Shown: positions 17,600-29,406 of the stretch, piece by piece | Position numbering within the stretch: position 1 is the first letter of the stretch | Layout: every line of letters starts with the position of its first letter | Assembly (NCBI GenBank): GCA_963775185.1 | Contig: CAVZIE010000033.1 | Coordinates: 558,001 to 622,000, forward strand | Source: JAPSGB01 sp963775185 | GTDB lineage: Bacteria > Myxococcota_A > Polyangia > Polyangiales > Polyangiaceae | Length of the DNA: 64,000 nucleotides | Reading direction: 5' to 3' | Notes under the pieces: generated by a model | Databases searched by the model: none | Told to the model about the DNA's origin: nothing | What the model saw: only the letters and a program-made list of their open reading frames with translations | Made by a program: the position numbers and the translations under genes

Positions 17600-19435
17600 A
17601 TGAGCGCCGACGCCACGACCGCGTCCCTGTCCATCGCCCTGGCGACGGCGTTCGGCATCATCACGCAGTCGACAGCGCGGAAGTTGCAGTTTCCCGGCAT
17701 CGTGCTGCTGCTCGGCGTCGGCCTCGCGCTCGGGACCGGCGGCATCGGCCTGATCGTGCCGTCCGCGCTCGGGGCGGCCCTGAACCAGCTGGTCGGCTTC
17801 GCCGTCGCCGTCATCCTGTTCGAAGGCGGGATGAACCTCCGGCTGCGCGAGCTGCGGGAGAGCGGTCGTGTGATCCGCCGACTGGTGACGCTGGGCGCGA
17901 TCGTCACGCTCGTCGGCGGGACGCTGGCGGCGCGCCTGCTGATGGGCTGGAACTGGCGACTCTCGATCCTGTTCGGCAGCCTGGTGATCGTCACCGGCCC
18001 GACGGTGGTAACGCCGCTGGTGCGCCGCTTCCGGCTCCAGCCGTCGGTGGCCACGGTGCTCGAGGCGGAAGGCGTGCTAATCGACGCGGTGGGCGCGGTG
18101 ACCGCGGTCGTCGCCCTGGAGATCGCCCTCGAGCCGTCCGGGATCGGCGTGGTGAAGGGCGTGGCGAGCATCGCCACGCGGATCGGCTTCGGGGTCCTGG
18201 CCGGCCTGCTCGGCGGGCTGTTCCTGCGGGTCATCCTGCGCTTCCGCGGCCTGGTCGCCGAGGGCCTGGAGAACGTGTTCACGCTGGCCGTGGTCTGGGC
18301 GCTCTACTACTCGGCGCACGCTTTCATGCACGAGAGCGGAATCGCGGCGGTCACGGTGGCGGGCATCCTGGTCGGCAACCTGAAGCACCCGACCCGGCGC
18401 CGCTTGCTCGAGTTCAACGACCAGCTCACGGTCATGCTGATCGGCATGCTGTTCGTGCTGCTCGCCGCCGACGTGCGGGTCGGCGACGTGCTCTCGTTGG
18501 GCGTCGGCGGTGTCGGCGTCGTCGTCGCGCTCGTGATCGTGGTGCGGCCGGCGTGCGTCTTCTTGTCGACGCAGGGCTCGTCCTTGCGACTGCGGGAGCG
18601 CGCGTTCGTCGCGTGGATGGGGCCGCGCGGCATCATTGCCGCCGCCGTGGCCTCGCTCTTCGCCAACGAACTGGCAGACGCGGGCTTGCCCGGCGGGGAG
18701 GAGCTTCGCGCGCTCGTGTTCCTGACGATCCTGCTCACGGTCACCCTCGCCGGCGTCACCGGCGGCTTCGCCTCGCGCGTGCTCCACGTGTCGCAGCCAC
18801 CGCGCGGTTGGCTGCTGCTCGGTGCAAACCCGCTCGCGTGCGCGGTGGCGCACGCGCTACGCGACGCCGGCGTGGACACCCTGTGCCTCGACAGCTCCGT
18901 CGACCGCTGCCACGCGGCGCGAGAGACGGGCGTCGAGGTCCTGTGCGGAAACGCCATGGACGAGGAGCTGCTCCACACCGCCGGCGTCGAGCGGCGCGCC
19001 GGCGTCGCCGCCATCACCCCGAACGACGAGGTCAACCTGCTGTTCATCCAGCGCGCCCGCGAGGAGGGGAACGTCCCGCTCGGGCTGGTCGCGCTCACCA
19101 GCACCAACATCGGCGCCACGCCCGCCATGGTCCACACCGCCGGCGGCAAGCTGCTATTTCTCGGCGAGGAAGACGTCGAGCGCTGGTCGGATCGCTTGCG
19201 CAGCGGCGACGCCACGCTCGAGACCATCGAAGCCGCCGAGAGCGCCACGCTCGCCGGCCTGCCCGGCCCCGTCCCGCTGCTGGTCCCGCTGGTCCACCAG
19301 CGCGACGACGCCGCGCGCCCCTTCGCCGAGGACGTCACGCTCGCGACCGGCGATCGCGTGACGTTCGCCCTCGACGCGGCGCGCGCCGGCGAGGCGCGCG
19401 CATGGCTGGGCGCTCACGGCTGGGCGATCGCCTGA
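17600..19435 (+). CDS. CPA1-type cation/proton antiporter with RCK domain
   Basis: The 611-residue protein has about twelve hydrophobic segments in residues 10-400. These carry sodium/proton exchanger signatures: LFEGGMNLRLRELRE, GSLVIVTGPTVVTPL, EAEGVLIDAVGAV and RAFVAWMGPRGIIAAAVASL. Residues about 395-520 form a TrkA-N-like Rossmann domain (GANPLACAVAHALRDAGVD, LCGNAMDEELL), which should bind nucleotide and gate transport. An RCK-C-like tail follows. It acts in the inner membrane in pH or cation balance. Length and domain order match the CPA1-plus-RCK group; the ion cannot be told from sequence. Confidence 0.9.
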   Translation: MSADATTASLSIALATAFGIITQSTARKLQFPGIVLLLGVGLALGTGGIGLIVPSALGAALNQLVGFAVAVILFEGGMNLRLRELRESGRVIRRLVTLGAIVTLVGGTLAARLLMGWNWRLSILFGSLVIVTGPTVVTPLVRRFRLQPSVATVLEAEGVLIDAVGAVTAVVALEIALEPSGIGVVKGVASIATRIGFGVLAGLLGGLFLRVILRFRGLVAEGLENVFTLAVVWALYYSAHAFMHESGIAAVTVAGILVGNLKHPTRRRLLEFNDQLTVMLIGMLFVLLAADVRVGDVLSLGVGGVGVVVALVIVVRPACVFLSTQGSSLRLRERAFVAWMGPRGIIAAAVASLFANELADAGLPGGEELRALVFLTILLTVTLAGVTGGFASRVLHVSQPPRGWLLLGANPLACAVAHALRDAGVDTLCLDSSVDRCHAARETGVEVLCGNAMDEELLHTAGVERRAGVAAITPNDEVNLLFIQRAREEGNVPLGLVALTSTNIGATPAMVHTAGGKLLFLGEEDVERWSDRLRSGDATLETIEAAESATLAGLPGPVPLLVPLVHQRDDAARPFAEDVTLATGDRVTFALDAARAGEARAWLGAHGWAIA

Positions 19436-19481
19436 CGCGGCCGCGGCGGCGCCGCGCACGATCGGCCGCCCTTGCACTAGG

Positions 19482-19835
19482 ATGCGCCACATGAAGCGCA
19501 TCGCCGTCCCGCTGATGATCGCCCTGTCCGGCGCCTTCATGGCGTCCGCGTGGCTCGCCCATCTGCGGTTCCGCGATCGCATCGGCTTCACCACCGCGCT
19601 GCTCGCGAGCTGGGCGATCGTGCTTCCGGAGTACGCGCTGAACGTCGCGGCGACCCGCTACGGCTTCGGGACGTACAGCGGCGCGCAGATGGCGGCGATC
19701 CATCTGTGCTCGGGCGTCGTCTGCGTAACGCTGGTGTCGCGCTTCGTGCTCGGCGAGGCGTTCGGCGCGCGGCAAGCCCTCGGCTTCGCGCTGCTCGCGG
19801 CCGGCATGGTGCTGCTGCTGCAATCACGCGGGTGA
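19482..19835 (+). CDS. DMT-superfamily small membrane protein (DUF486)
   Basis: The 117-residue protein has four hydrophobic helices and the DUF486 signatures FTTALLASWAIVLPEYALNV and RYGFGTYSGAQM, ending in a LAAGMVLLLQ helix. This is the usual size and layout for the family, whose substrate is not known. ATG at 19482 or three codons later at 19491 are both possible. It sits alone downstream of the antiporter and is probably an inner-membrane protein. Confidence 0.85.
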   Translation: MRHMKRIAVPLMIALSGAFMASAWLAHLRFRDRIGFTTALLASWAIVLPEYALNVAATRYGFGTYSGAQMAAIHLCSGVVCVTLVSRFVLGEAFGARQALGFALLAAGMVLLLQSRG

Positions 19836-19883
19836 GCGCTACCGCTCGCGCCCGCGGCACTGCATTCTACTCCCCGAAGCGCC

Positions 19884-19900
19884 CGCGCGCCGGACCGGCA
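19884..19900 (-). repeat. REP-like 18-mer, degenerate copy
   Basis: The GCGCCGGACCGGCA half is intact but the TTCC end is replaced. It lies about 50 bases after the DUF486 stop. Confidence 0.6.
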
Positions 19901-19959
19901 TCCGCCAGCCGTTCCGTGTATACTCCCGGCGATGTCCGACGTGATCTGGGGGTGTTCCG

Positions 19960-20343
19960 ATGATCGGTGAGCCGTGTGGCGTGTGCGGCGGAGACGGCCA
20001 CGTGTCGAACTCGTTCGGCGGCAGCTCCAAGCGCTGCCCGAGCTGCCACGGAACGGGGCGGCGCTCGGAGGACACGGAGCTGTTCCGCGACGTCACCAAG
20101 ACCAAGCCGTCGCACCATCACCCGACGAACAAGAAGGAGCCGGCGGTCAAGCAGACCTGGCCGGCGACGTTCGAGGGCGGCAAGCTCGCGACCGAGGTCC
20201 AGGAGAGCGCCGGCGCCAGCGACGAGCTCAAGGCGCGGCTGATCCGCGAGATCATCGAGTACGAGGGCAGCCACGGCAACTGCACGCAGACCTTCACCAA
20301 GAAGATCCGCAAGCAGATCCGATCCCACGCGCCCTCGCACTGA
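19960..20343 (+). CDS. Small DnaJ-type zinc-finger protein
   Basis: The 127-residue protein begins with two CxxCxGxG-type motifs (CGVCGGDGHV and CPSCHGTGRR), the zinc-binding repeat of DnaJ chaperones. There is no J domain. The rest is charged, with a helical stretch (DELKARLIREIIEYEGSH) and a basic tail. GGGGG lies shortly before the ATG as a ribosome site. A zinc-binding accessory or nucleic-acid-binding role is possible, but no function is assigned. It converges on the 5'-nucleotidase gene. Confidence 0.75.
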   Translation: MIGEPCGVCGGDGHVSNSFGGSSKRCPSCHGTGRRSEDTELFRDVTKTKPSHHHPTNKKEPAVKQTWPATFEGGKLATEVQESAGASDELKARLIREIIEYEGSHGNCTQTFTKKIRKQIRSHAPSH

Positions 20344-20354
20344 CGCGGCGCGCC

Positions 20355-22364
20355 TCAGTTTCCGCAGCTCGCGAACCCGGCGAAGCGCCGCGACGCGCCA
20401 GACGACTCGCCGTCGTAGCGCGCTGGCACCTCGGCGCCCGGTGCGGCGCGAAGATAGCCGAGGAACGCCTCGGTCTCCTTGATCTCGCTGCCGTCGGTAC
20501 GATGCAGGATCGCCTTGTCGAGGGTGATCGCCTTTCCGTCCTTGTCCTGCAGACTCGCGCCGACGCTGGCCGCGAACTGCGCGATGTAGCTCGAGGTGAC
20601 GATGGAGAACGGCCCGCCCTCGGCGGCACCGCCGCGCTCGTAGATCAGCTTGTCGAAGTCCTCGACGCCGTCGCTGTGGTCGCTGTCGAGGTAGATGCGC
20701 GCGACGCGTCCCTTGGAAGCGTCGAGCAGATCGGCGACAGACGTCACCGGCGGGCGCGTGCAGTCGTACTCCACGAGCATGCCGGCCGTCGCCAGGTCGA
20801 AGTCGCTGTCGGTCGCGCCGAGCGTGCTTGAAAACTCGAAGATCGCGCGGATGAAGAAGCCCGCGAGGTACGCCCGGACCAGCGGGTAGCCCAACGACGC
20901 GTCGACCGGGCTCGATCCGAGCGGTACGACGCTGAACGCGTCGGCCGCGGAGATGTCGCCGGTGCGGCCCTTGGCGAGCACGCCGCGCACCACGCCGGCC
21001 GATTGCACGGCGACGTCGGTGGGCTCGATGGCGTCGGCGGCGGCAAGCTGCGCGTCGGCGCTGAGAAACAGCAGCGCGTGCGTGTCGGTGACGTCGAACC
21101 CGGTGTGGGCGATCTTGCGGAAGTAGAGCGAGCCCGGCGCGCCGGACGTCACGCTCTGCCCCTCGACCCGGGACAGCAACTGCCGGAGCGCCGGCGCGGC
21201 CTCGATCTCCGCCAGCGCGGCCGTGGTCGCCGCGGCGGCGTCTGGATCGGGGATGGTGCGGTCGTCGACGGCGATCAGCTTCTGCGTCGCGAGGTCCCAG
21301 GGCGCGGTCGCAGCCGAGAGCGCGCTGCCCGCCGCGGGCAGCGTGAGCGCGACGCGGCCGACGTCGCGGCCGTAGTAGCCCGCGTTCAGCACCAGCACGT
21401 CGCGATTCGACGCCAGGTTCCTGACGACGATCGGCGCGGGGTCGCTCTGGTGCGCGTGGCCGCTGAGGACCACGTCGATGCCGGTGACGTTCTGCGCGAT
21501 GCGGTAGTCCTCGCCGGCCTCGACGTCGGACAAATCGCGGAGCCCCGCGTGGGAGAGCGCGACGACCACGTCGGCCTGCTGCCGCACCGCGTCCACGACC
21601 GGCTGCAGATCCGCGTACAGCTTCGGCAACACCACGTCCGGATCGCCCTGGCTCCCCGCATCGACGCCTTGCTCGGAGAAGCTCACCGGCGACTTGTTCG
21701 GCGCCACGTTGCTCGCGTTGACGCCCATGTAACCGACCAGGCCGACGCGCAAGCCGCTGGCGGTGGTGATCACGCGGTAGCGGTGGATCGGCTTGTCGTC
21801 GGTCGCGTCCTCGCTGAACAGCGCCGCCAGCGCGTCGTCGCCGGGGTCGCTGGCCGAGAAGTGGATGTTGCTGGCGACGATCGGCGGCAGCGCGCCCGCC
21901 GCCGCCGCCGCGCCGATGGCGTCCGCCAGCGCCTGGGGTCCGTAGTCGAATTCGTGGTTTCCGAGCGTCGTGGCCGCGTAGCCGAGGGTATGCATCGCGG
22001 CGTAGTCGATCGATCCGCTGCGGAACAGGATCTGCGACAACGCGCCGAAGTGATTGTCGCCCGAGCTCAGCACGAGCGTGTCGGCGCCGTCCGCGGTCGC
22101 GGCCGCGCGCTCCGCGCCAAGCACCGTCGCGCGCCGCGCGACGCCGCCGCGGAGCTCGCCGGAGCCCGCCGTCGTCGCGAGCGGGAAGTCGTCGAGCTCG
22201 GGACTCGACGCGAATAGCTGCGAGTGCTCGTCCGACGTGAACAGGAGCACCAACCGCCGCTCGCTCGCGGGCGTCTGTGCCGTCGGCTCGTCGCTGCTGC
22301 CGCAAGCGGCAACCAGGGTGCTCGCGAGCGCCACGAGCAGCGCGGACCACTTGATCGAGGACAT
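20355..22364 (-). CDS. 5'-nucleotidase / UshA-type metallophosphatase lipoprotein
   Basis: The 669-residue protein has a lipoprotein signal ending VAAC (Cys21). The metallophosphatase domain has LLFTSDEHSQL, SSGDNHFGALSQ, TLGNHEFDYG, ALSHAGL and LSGHAHQS, giving all metal ligands. The C-terminal 5'-nucleotidase domain (APGSLYFRKIAHTGFDVTDT, VPLGSSP) forms the substrate pocket in UshA-like enzymes. Such enzymes remove phosphate from nucleotides outside the cytoplasm. The start at 22364 places the signal peptide first. An N-terminal region of more usual sequence is followed by a variable Asp-rich end. Confidence 0.87.
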   Translation of the reverse strand: MSSIKWSALLVALASTLVAACGSSDEPTAQTPASERRLVLLFTSDEHSQLFASSPELDDFPLATTAGSGELRGGVARRATVLGAERAAATADGADTLVLSSGDNHFGALSQILFRSGSIDYAAMHTLGYAATTLGNHEFDYGPQALADAIGAAAAAGALPPIVASNIHFSASDPGDDALAALFSEDATDDKPIHRYRVITTASGLRVGLVGYMGVNASNVAPNKSPVSFSEQGVDAGSQGDPDVVLPKLYADLQPVVDAVRQQADVVVALSHAGLRDLSDVEAGEDYRIAQNVTGIDVVLSGHAHQSDPAPIVVRNLASNRDVLVLNAGYYGRDVGRVALTLPAAGSALSAATAPWDLATQKLIAVDDRTIPDPDAAAATTAALAEIEAAPALRQLLSRVEGQSVTSGAPGSLYFRKIAHTGFDVTDTHALLFLSADAQLAAADAIEPTDVAVQSAGVVRGVLAKGRTGDISAADAFSVVPLGSSPVDASLGYPLVRAYLAGFFIRAIFEFSSTLGATDSDFDLATAGMLVEYDCTRPPVTSVADLLDASKGRVARIYLDSDHSDGVEDFDKLIYERGGAAEGGPFSIVTSSYIAQFAASVGASLQDKDGKAITLDKAILHRTDGSEIKETEAFLGYLRAAPGAEVPARYDGESSGASRRFAGFASCGN

Positions 22365-22481
22365 CCACGCCCAAGATGCAACCGACGTGCCCCGGTGCGT
22401 TCGCGCGTCAACGCGCGCCGGAGCGCGCAAGCTCGGCGCCGCACGCGCTCGCAGGGCGCAAGACGAGCGCGCAGCGCGGGG

Positions 22482-22499
22482 TTCCGCGCCGGACCGGCA
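22482..22499 (-). repeat. REP-like 18-mer, copy 7
   Basis: Exact core on the minus strand, in the divergent gap between the nucleotidase and ABC genes. It is one of the few copies not next to a stop codon. Confidence 0.9.
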
Positions 22500-22536
22500 T
22501 CCACCCGGAAGCCTTGCGCTTTGGGCGTCAGGCACC

Positions 22537-24403
<1,867 letters not shown>

Positions 24404-24410
24404 AGGGGGA

Positions 24411-24428
24411 TGCCGGTCCGGCGCGGAA
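24411..24428 (+). repeat. REP-like 18-mer, copy 8
   Basis: Exact core on the plus strand, 7 bases after the ABC exporter stop, in the common gene-relative orientation. It is the last copy before a 21-kb stretch without any. Confidence 0.92.
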
Positions 24429-24449
24429 CCGCACGGGCCGTGGCGCGCG

Positions 24450-24854
24450 TCAGCTCACGATCTCGAGCGGGCGCCGCGGTGGCGCGCTGCGCGCCTCGAT
24501 CACGCGCGGCTTGCGCGGCTTGCGCGCGCGCTTGATCGGCACGCCGAGCTGGATGGCGTCGAGCTGTCCGGCCAGCGCGGGGTGCCGCGCCGCGTACAGC
24601 CGCGCGTACGCCAGGCCCTCGCGCGCGCGCTCGAGCAGCGCGACCTGCGCCGTCAGGAGCGCTTGTTCGGCGCTGGCCAGCTCGCCGCGCATCACGGCGA
24701 GGTGCTGCTGCTGTTGTTGGACGGCGTTCGCCAGCTCCTCGAGCGACGCCGCGTCGACGCCAGGAAAGCTCACGCCGGCGAGCTCGCCACCGAACACCTC
24801 GAGCAAGCGGGAAATACCGGGATCTATGGGAGAATCATCGGAAACACGGGACAT
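24450..24854 (-). CDS. Hypothetical coiled-coil protein
   Basis: The 134-residue protein (from ATG 24854, with AGGGAG about 8 bases upstream) has an acidic N-terminus (LLEVFGGELAGVSFPGVDAA), a long alpha-helical middle with a Gln run (QQQQQH) and heptad-like spacing, and a basic tail (KRARKPRKPR). I do not recognise a family. A DNA-binding or structural role could fit the basic end but is not supported further. Confidence 0.65.
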   Translation of the reverse strand: MSRVSDDSPIDPGISRLLEVFGGELAGVSFPGVDAASLEELANAVQQQQQHLAVMRGELASAEQALLTAQVALLERAREGLAYARLYAARHPALAGQLDAIQLGVPIKRARKPRKPRVIEARSAPPRRPLEIVS

Positions 24855-25256
24855 GGGTCGCTCCCTTTCGATACTGTCTTTATGTTCAGTATCAGGGCTC
24901 GCGGCGCGCGTCAACGTTTCGCCGCGTGCATCGCAGCGGAGATCGGCGTTCGGCGGCGCGAGTTCCGTCGTCCGGCTTCGGTGACCGTGTCAGGGTCGGT
25001 GGCCGCGCCGGCGGCAGCGGCGGTGACCGCCGCGGACGCTCCGCGCCGCGGCCATCGGGGGCGGTGGCCGGGTCCGGGGCGTCCGTGGCGGGATGTTGTC
25101 AAAGAGCGCGTCGGCGCGGAGGCCTGGCTGGCGGCTACGCCGGAGGCGGCGCCAGCCGGTGGCGGCGTAGCCCGGCGAGCTCTCCGGCCGTGGCCTCGAT
25201 GACGGCGAGTTCGATGTCGCGCATCACCTTCCGCCAGGACGCCGGGGCGGTCGTGC
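24855..25256. other. Gene-free stretch
   Basis: No frame here gives a protein with recognisable features. A short minus-strand piece (MRDIELAVIEATAGELAGL) looks coding but is only 29 codons long. The promoter of the hypothetical gene at 24854 must lie at its left end. Confidence 0.5.
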
Positions 25257-25607
25257 TCAGTGGGTGAGTTTCCAAAGGGAAGCGAGCAGGCGATCCAGGT
25301 GCCCGAGCGCAGGCTCCGCCTCGCCGTGGCGCAGGTAGCCCCAGCCCACGGCCGCATGCAGGCCCATGCGCACCTCGCCCGCGCTGCCGGCGGAGCTCTG
25401 GTAGCGGCTGCGGCGCGTGCCGGGGTCCGAGTAGGCACCCTCCCCGAGATTCAAGACGAAGCTGTTGGTGGCGTCCTTCAGTTGCTGCGCCAGCTTGCAC
25501 CCCTTCGGGTATCGGGCAGCCCGTCGATCATGGCGCTGGACGCGGTGGACCAAGGGCACGATGGCCTGCTGGGCTGCGAGGGCGAGGTCGAGAGTGTGGA
25601 AGCGCAT
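25257..25607 (-). CDS. Four-helix-bundle protein (23S intervening-sequence type)
   Basis: The 116-residue protein matches the four-helix-bundle family first found in 23S rRNA intervening sequences: LKDATNSFVLNLGEGAY in helix 2, then SAGSAGEVRMGLHAA and a final helix. ATG 25607 has AAGGAG 8 bases upstream, which decides the start over a longer frame. Members often sit next to mobile or accessory genes and their role is unknown. No rRNA lies in the window, so this is a free-standing copy. Confidence 0.8.
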   Translation of the reverse strand: MRFHTLDLALAAQQAIVPLVHRVQRHDRRAARYPKGCKLAQQLKDATNSFVLNLGEGAYSDPGTRRSRYQSSAGSAGEVRMGLHAAVGWGYLRHGEAEPALGHLDRLLASLWKLTH

Positions 25608-25754
25608 TGTCGAGTCTCCTTTCGCCCGCCCGCCGCCGGGCGCGCGAAGGGACATGACGCGCTGCATCCATCACACGCCCCCGCGCTCCTGCGGGCGGAG
25701 TGACAGCCCGTAGGGCTGGCACGAGCACCGCTCGCGCCGTCGCCGAGCCGCCCG

Positions 25755-26300
25755 ATGCCGCCCCGGTCACCGCCACCGACACGGCCGCCGTCGCTGACGC
25801 GGCCGCCGTCGCTGACGCAGTCGCCGCCACCTCCGCGACGCGATCCGATGCGAATTTGTGCACGGCGCGGGAACGACGCTGGCGTCGCCGACGCCGGCGA
25901 CGCCGCCGTCGAGGATTGTCCCGTACCGGCGAACTGCACCGACCTGCTCGCCAGGCGCGCATCGCTCGTCGCGGACTATCGTGTTGCCGAGGCGCACGGC
26001 GATCTGGCGAGCTTGCCGGCGATCGGCGCGTGCATCGTCGCCGTGGTCGCCGCGGAGCGCGCGTCGCCGGATCTGTGTGGCGTCGCGGACTGCCAGCGCA
26101 TCTGCGTCCTTCACGACTGCAGCAGCGTGGAGCCGGCGCAGTGCGTCGCCGAGTGCGATAAGTTGTACCCGTCGCTCGGCCGTCCCCAGGCCGATGCGAT
26201 CGTCCAGCGCGCGGCGATGACACCGCTGTGCACGTGCGACATCTGCTCGGCGGACTCCGCGTCGTTCTGCGAGACCATGTGGGGATGCACGTCCGGCTGA
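25755..26300 (+). CDS. Cys-rich hypothetical protein, N-terminus unclear
   Basis: The last 125 residues are convincing: CPVPANCTDLLARRASL, then CGVADCQRICVLHDC, CDKLYP and CTCDICSADSASFCETMWGC, a disulfide-rich secreted domain. The first 50 residues of this frame look like noise, while a neighbouring frame reads an Asp/Ala-rich linker (TATDTAAVADAAAVADAVAA). A frameshift near 25870 is therefore likely, and no signal peptide is seen. The real protein is probably a lipoprotein whose start has been lost. Confidence 0.5.
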   Translation: MPPRSPPPTRPPSLTRPPSLTQSPPPPRRDPMRICARRGNDAGVADAGDAAVEDCPVPANCTDLLARRASLVADYRVAEAHGDLASLPAIGACIVAVVAAERASPDLCGVADCQRICVLHDCSSVEPAQCVAECDKLYPSLGRPQADAIVQRAAMTPLCTCDICSADSASFCETMWGCTSG

Positions 26301-26338
26301 CTCGCGACGCGTGACGCGGGCTTTGTCGTTGGGTAATC

Positions 26339-27484
26339 ATGGCAGCGCACATGATCGACGAGAACCTGCTTGCGGAAGTGCGCGACCGGGCACCCGGGAT
26401 CGAGAGCGCGCGGCGGCTGCCCGCGGACCTCGCGGCGAAGATGGCGACGGCGGGCTGGTTCCGCGCGATGATGCCCCGCGCCTACGGCGGCGACCAGCTG
26501 CCCGCGGCGGAGGCGTTCTCGCTGATCGAAAGCGTCGCGCACGCCGACGCCGCCAGCGGCTGGTGCGTGATGATCAGCGCGACCTCGACGTTGGCGCTGG
26601 CGTACCTGCCGGAGAGCGAGGCGCGCGCCATCGCGCATCCGATGCTGATCATGTGCGGCGTGTTCGCTCCGATCGGCCGCGCCACCCTCGACGGCGACGC
26701 CTATCGCGTGACGGGCACCTGGCCCTGGGGCAGCAACTCGCCCAACAGCGACTGGCTGATGGGCGGCTGCGTGATAGTCGAGAACGGCGACGTCGTGCGA
26801 GCGCCCGGTGGCCACCCGGAGGCGCGGATGATGCTGTTTCGCGCCGACCAGGTCAGCCTCGGCGACACCTGGCACGCGACCGGCTTGAAGGGCACGGGCA
26901 GCGGCGAGATCCAGGTGCGGGACGCGCGCGTCCCGGCGAGCCGCTCGCTGTCGCTGACGCGGGATCAGCCGTTGATCGAGGCGCCGCTGTACGCCTTCCC
27001 CGCGTTCGGGATGTTGGCGGTCGGGATCGCGTCGGTCGCGATCGGCAACGCCCGGGCCGCGATCGACGACGTGATCGCGCTGTCCTCGACCAAGAAGCCG
27101 CAAGCCAGCGCGCGCACCCTCGGCGGCCACGCCTACGCGCAGTCGGAGGTCGCGAAGGCCGACGCGAACCTGCGATCCGCGCGCGCGTTCCTGTACGAGG
27201 CCATCGGCGGAGCGTGGGACGAAGCCGCGACCGGCGCGCCCATCGCGATCGCGTCCCGCGCGCGGCTGCGGCTCGCCGCGACCCACGCCACGCGGACGGC
27301 CGCGGAGGTGGTGACCGCGATGTACCAGCTGGCCGGCGGCACGGCGGTGTTCCTCGCGTCGCCGCTCCAACGCCGGCTCCGCGACGCGCACGTCGCAACG
27401 CAGCATATGATGGTTTCGCCGGCGACCTACGAGCTGACGGGCCGCGTGCTGCTGGGCATCGAGACCGACGCCTCGTTCCTTTGA
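26339..27484 (+). CDS. Acyl-CoA-dehydrogenase-fold flavin monooxygenase
   Basis: The 381-residue protein has the ACAD fold of group D flavin hydroxylases (HpaB/HsaA type): N-terminal helices with FRAMMPRAYGGDQLPAAEAF, a beta domain with GTWPWGSNSPNSDW, WHATGLKGTGSGEIQV (flavin contact) and a C-terminal helix bundle (QLAGGTAVFLASPLQRRLRD). The catalytic Glu of acyl-CoA dehydrogenases is not evident, which favours a monooxygenase. The enzyme would need a flavin reductase, and none is nearby. Its substrate is unknown. Length is normal for the group. Confidence 0.8.
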   Translation: MAAHMIDENLLAEVRDRAPGIESARRLPADLAAKMATAGWFRAMMPRAYGGDQLPAAEAFSLIESVAHADAASGWCVMISATSTLALAYLPESEARAIAHPMLIMCGVFAPIGRATLDGDAYRVTGTWPWGSNSPNSDWLMGGCVIVENGDVVRAPGGHPEARMMLFRADQVSLGDTWHATGLKGTGSGEIQVRDARVPASRSLSLTRDQPLIEAPLYAFPAFGMLAVGIASVAIGNARAAIDDVIALSSTKKPQASARTLGGHAYAQSEVAKADANLRSARAFLYEAIGGAWDEAATGAPIAIASRARLRLAATHATRTAAEVVTAMYQLAGGTAVFLASPLQRRLRDAHVATQHMMVSPATYELTGRVLLGIETDASFL

Positions 27485-27704
27485 CGCGACGCGCCGGGCG
27501 CGCCGGCGTGACAGGGTCGACGGTTTTGCGTGTATAGTCGGTGTTCCCGGTCCGGGCCGCTCCCGGGGGGATGGGCAGACGGATGGGCAGCAGGCCGCAG
27601 GCACCACGGCAAGGCGCGCGCGCTGATTTCGCGCTTGGCGCGAGGGCGCCCGGTGTGGCTCGTGACGACGAGCCACCGAGCACCGGGCGGCAGCGTGCCG
27701 GAGA

Positions 27705-29406
27705 ATGACGGCGGACTCCGACACGGCCGTAGACCGCCTGCCCAGACCGGCGTCCGCCGCCGCTGCGAACGTGCTGGAGCCGACGCCGGCCGCGCCGATC
27801 ACGCGGCTGACGTCGACCATCGCCTTGCAGCGCGAGCAGAGCGATCGGACGCGCGCCGTGCTCTTGATCGGCGCGTTCGTGTCGTTGCTCTCGCTCATCA
27901 CCCTCGAGCTGCCGGGCGTGGCGACGCCCGGACCGGCGCAACGTCCCGCCACGTACGGTCTGGCCGGCGTGTTCTTGTTCTCGGTCACGATGTTGCTTGT
28001 CTACCGACGTCCGCGCCTGATGCCGCCGGCGGCGCTCGCCGGCTTCGGCGCGCTCGCGACCTTCGCGACTCTGGCGGCCTCCTATCACGTCGGCGTCTTC
28101 ACGCCGGCGGTGATGGCCGCGTTCGTCACGCTGTACTACTTCTCGCTCGGCGACTCCACGCGCAGCGCCTGGGCGATGTTCATCACGCTCGAGCTCGGTT
28201 ACGCCGTCATCGCGGCGCTGTACGTGCTCGACGTCGGCGGCGCGCGAGCGTCGGTGTTCGTGCTCGATCAGCCGAAGCCGATCGCGATGATCGCGCTCAC
28301 CGTGGTCGTCGAAGCGTATCTCGGGCTCACGTTCTGGCTCGGCCGACTCAGCCGCCGCGCGACGCTGGAGGCGATGATTCGCCTCGAGAGCGCGCGGCAG
28401 CGCATCCACCAGGGCGTGGCGTTGCTGAACGAGGCTCGCGCCGATTTCGATCGCCAGATCGACGCGCTGAAGCTGGGACGGATGAGCGGACGGGAGATCG
28501 GGCCGTACCTGGCCGAGGAGGTGATCGGACGCGGCGCGATGGGCGAAGTGTATCGCGCACGGCATCGCGAGAGCGGCCACGACTGCGCGGTGAAGCTCCT
28601 GCACCCAGCCATCGCCTCGCACCCGGACCACGTCGAGCGCTTCTTCCGCGAGGTGCGGGTCACAAGCGAGCTCGATTCGCCGCACATCGTCCGGGTGACG
28701 GGCAGCGGCGTGCTCGAGGACGGATCGCCGTGGCTTGCCATGGATCTCTTGAAGGGGCGCCTGCTCGCCGACATCCTGCGCAACCGGCAGCACTTCTCGT
28801 TGGAAGACACCGTCGAGTTCGCGACCCAGGTCGCTCGCGGCCTCGCCGTCGCGCGCCGCGCGGGCATCGTCCACCGCGACCTGAAGCCCCAGAACCTGAT
28901 TCTTGTCGGAAGACGAGTCCGGGTGGCGCTGGATGATCCTCGACTTCGGGATTTCGGCGATCGAGAGCGGCGGGGAGACGCTGACCCGGGGCGCCCCCAT
29001 CGGCACCCCGAGCTACATGGCGCCGGAGCAGGCGCGGGGTCAGAAGGTGGACCACCGCGCGGACATCTTCGCCCTCGGCGCGATCATCTACCGTGCGCTG
29101 ACGGGGCGGCCGGCGTTCACCGGCGCCGACGACATGCACACGATGTACAACGTCGCGCACGTCATGCCGATCCGCCCCGGGGCCCTGCTCGATTTCCCCG
29201 AGGACGTCGATCTCGCGCTCGCCCTCGCGCTGGCGAAGCGCCGCGGGGATCGCTTCGACTCGGCGACGGAGTTCGCGACGGCGCTGGGCGACGCGATGCG
29301 CTCCGATCTCGCGCCGGCCTACCGCGCCGCGGCTCAGCGCGTGCTCGCCAACCTGCCCTGGGGCTCGGAGACTTCCGAGCCTTCGCAGGCGCAGCAGGCC
29401 GGCTAG
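27705..29406 (+). CDS. Membrane-anchored Ser/Thr protein kinase, one frameshift
   Basis: Residues 50-215 form about six membrane helices, an N-terminal arrangement found in some myxobacterial kinases. The kinase domain follows: Gly loop GRGAMGEVY (275-283), Lys297 in CAVKLL, and catalytic loop HRDLKPQN (390-397). A shift near 28905 moves the frame to LDFGIS, GTPSYMAPEQARGQ and HRADIFALGAIIY, so all catalytic motifs survive across the indel. There is no extracellular sensor domain; the membrane part may sense. The stop overlaps that of the convergent porin gene (CTAG). Confidence 0.85.

Noticed and set aside
27508..27538. Sigma-70 promoter before the kinase (GTGACA ... TATAGT)
   Set aside because: The spacing is 19 bases and the ATG is 166 bases away; too weak to annotate.
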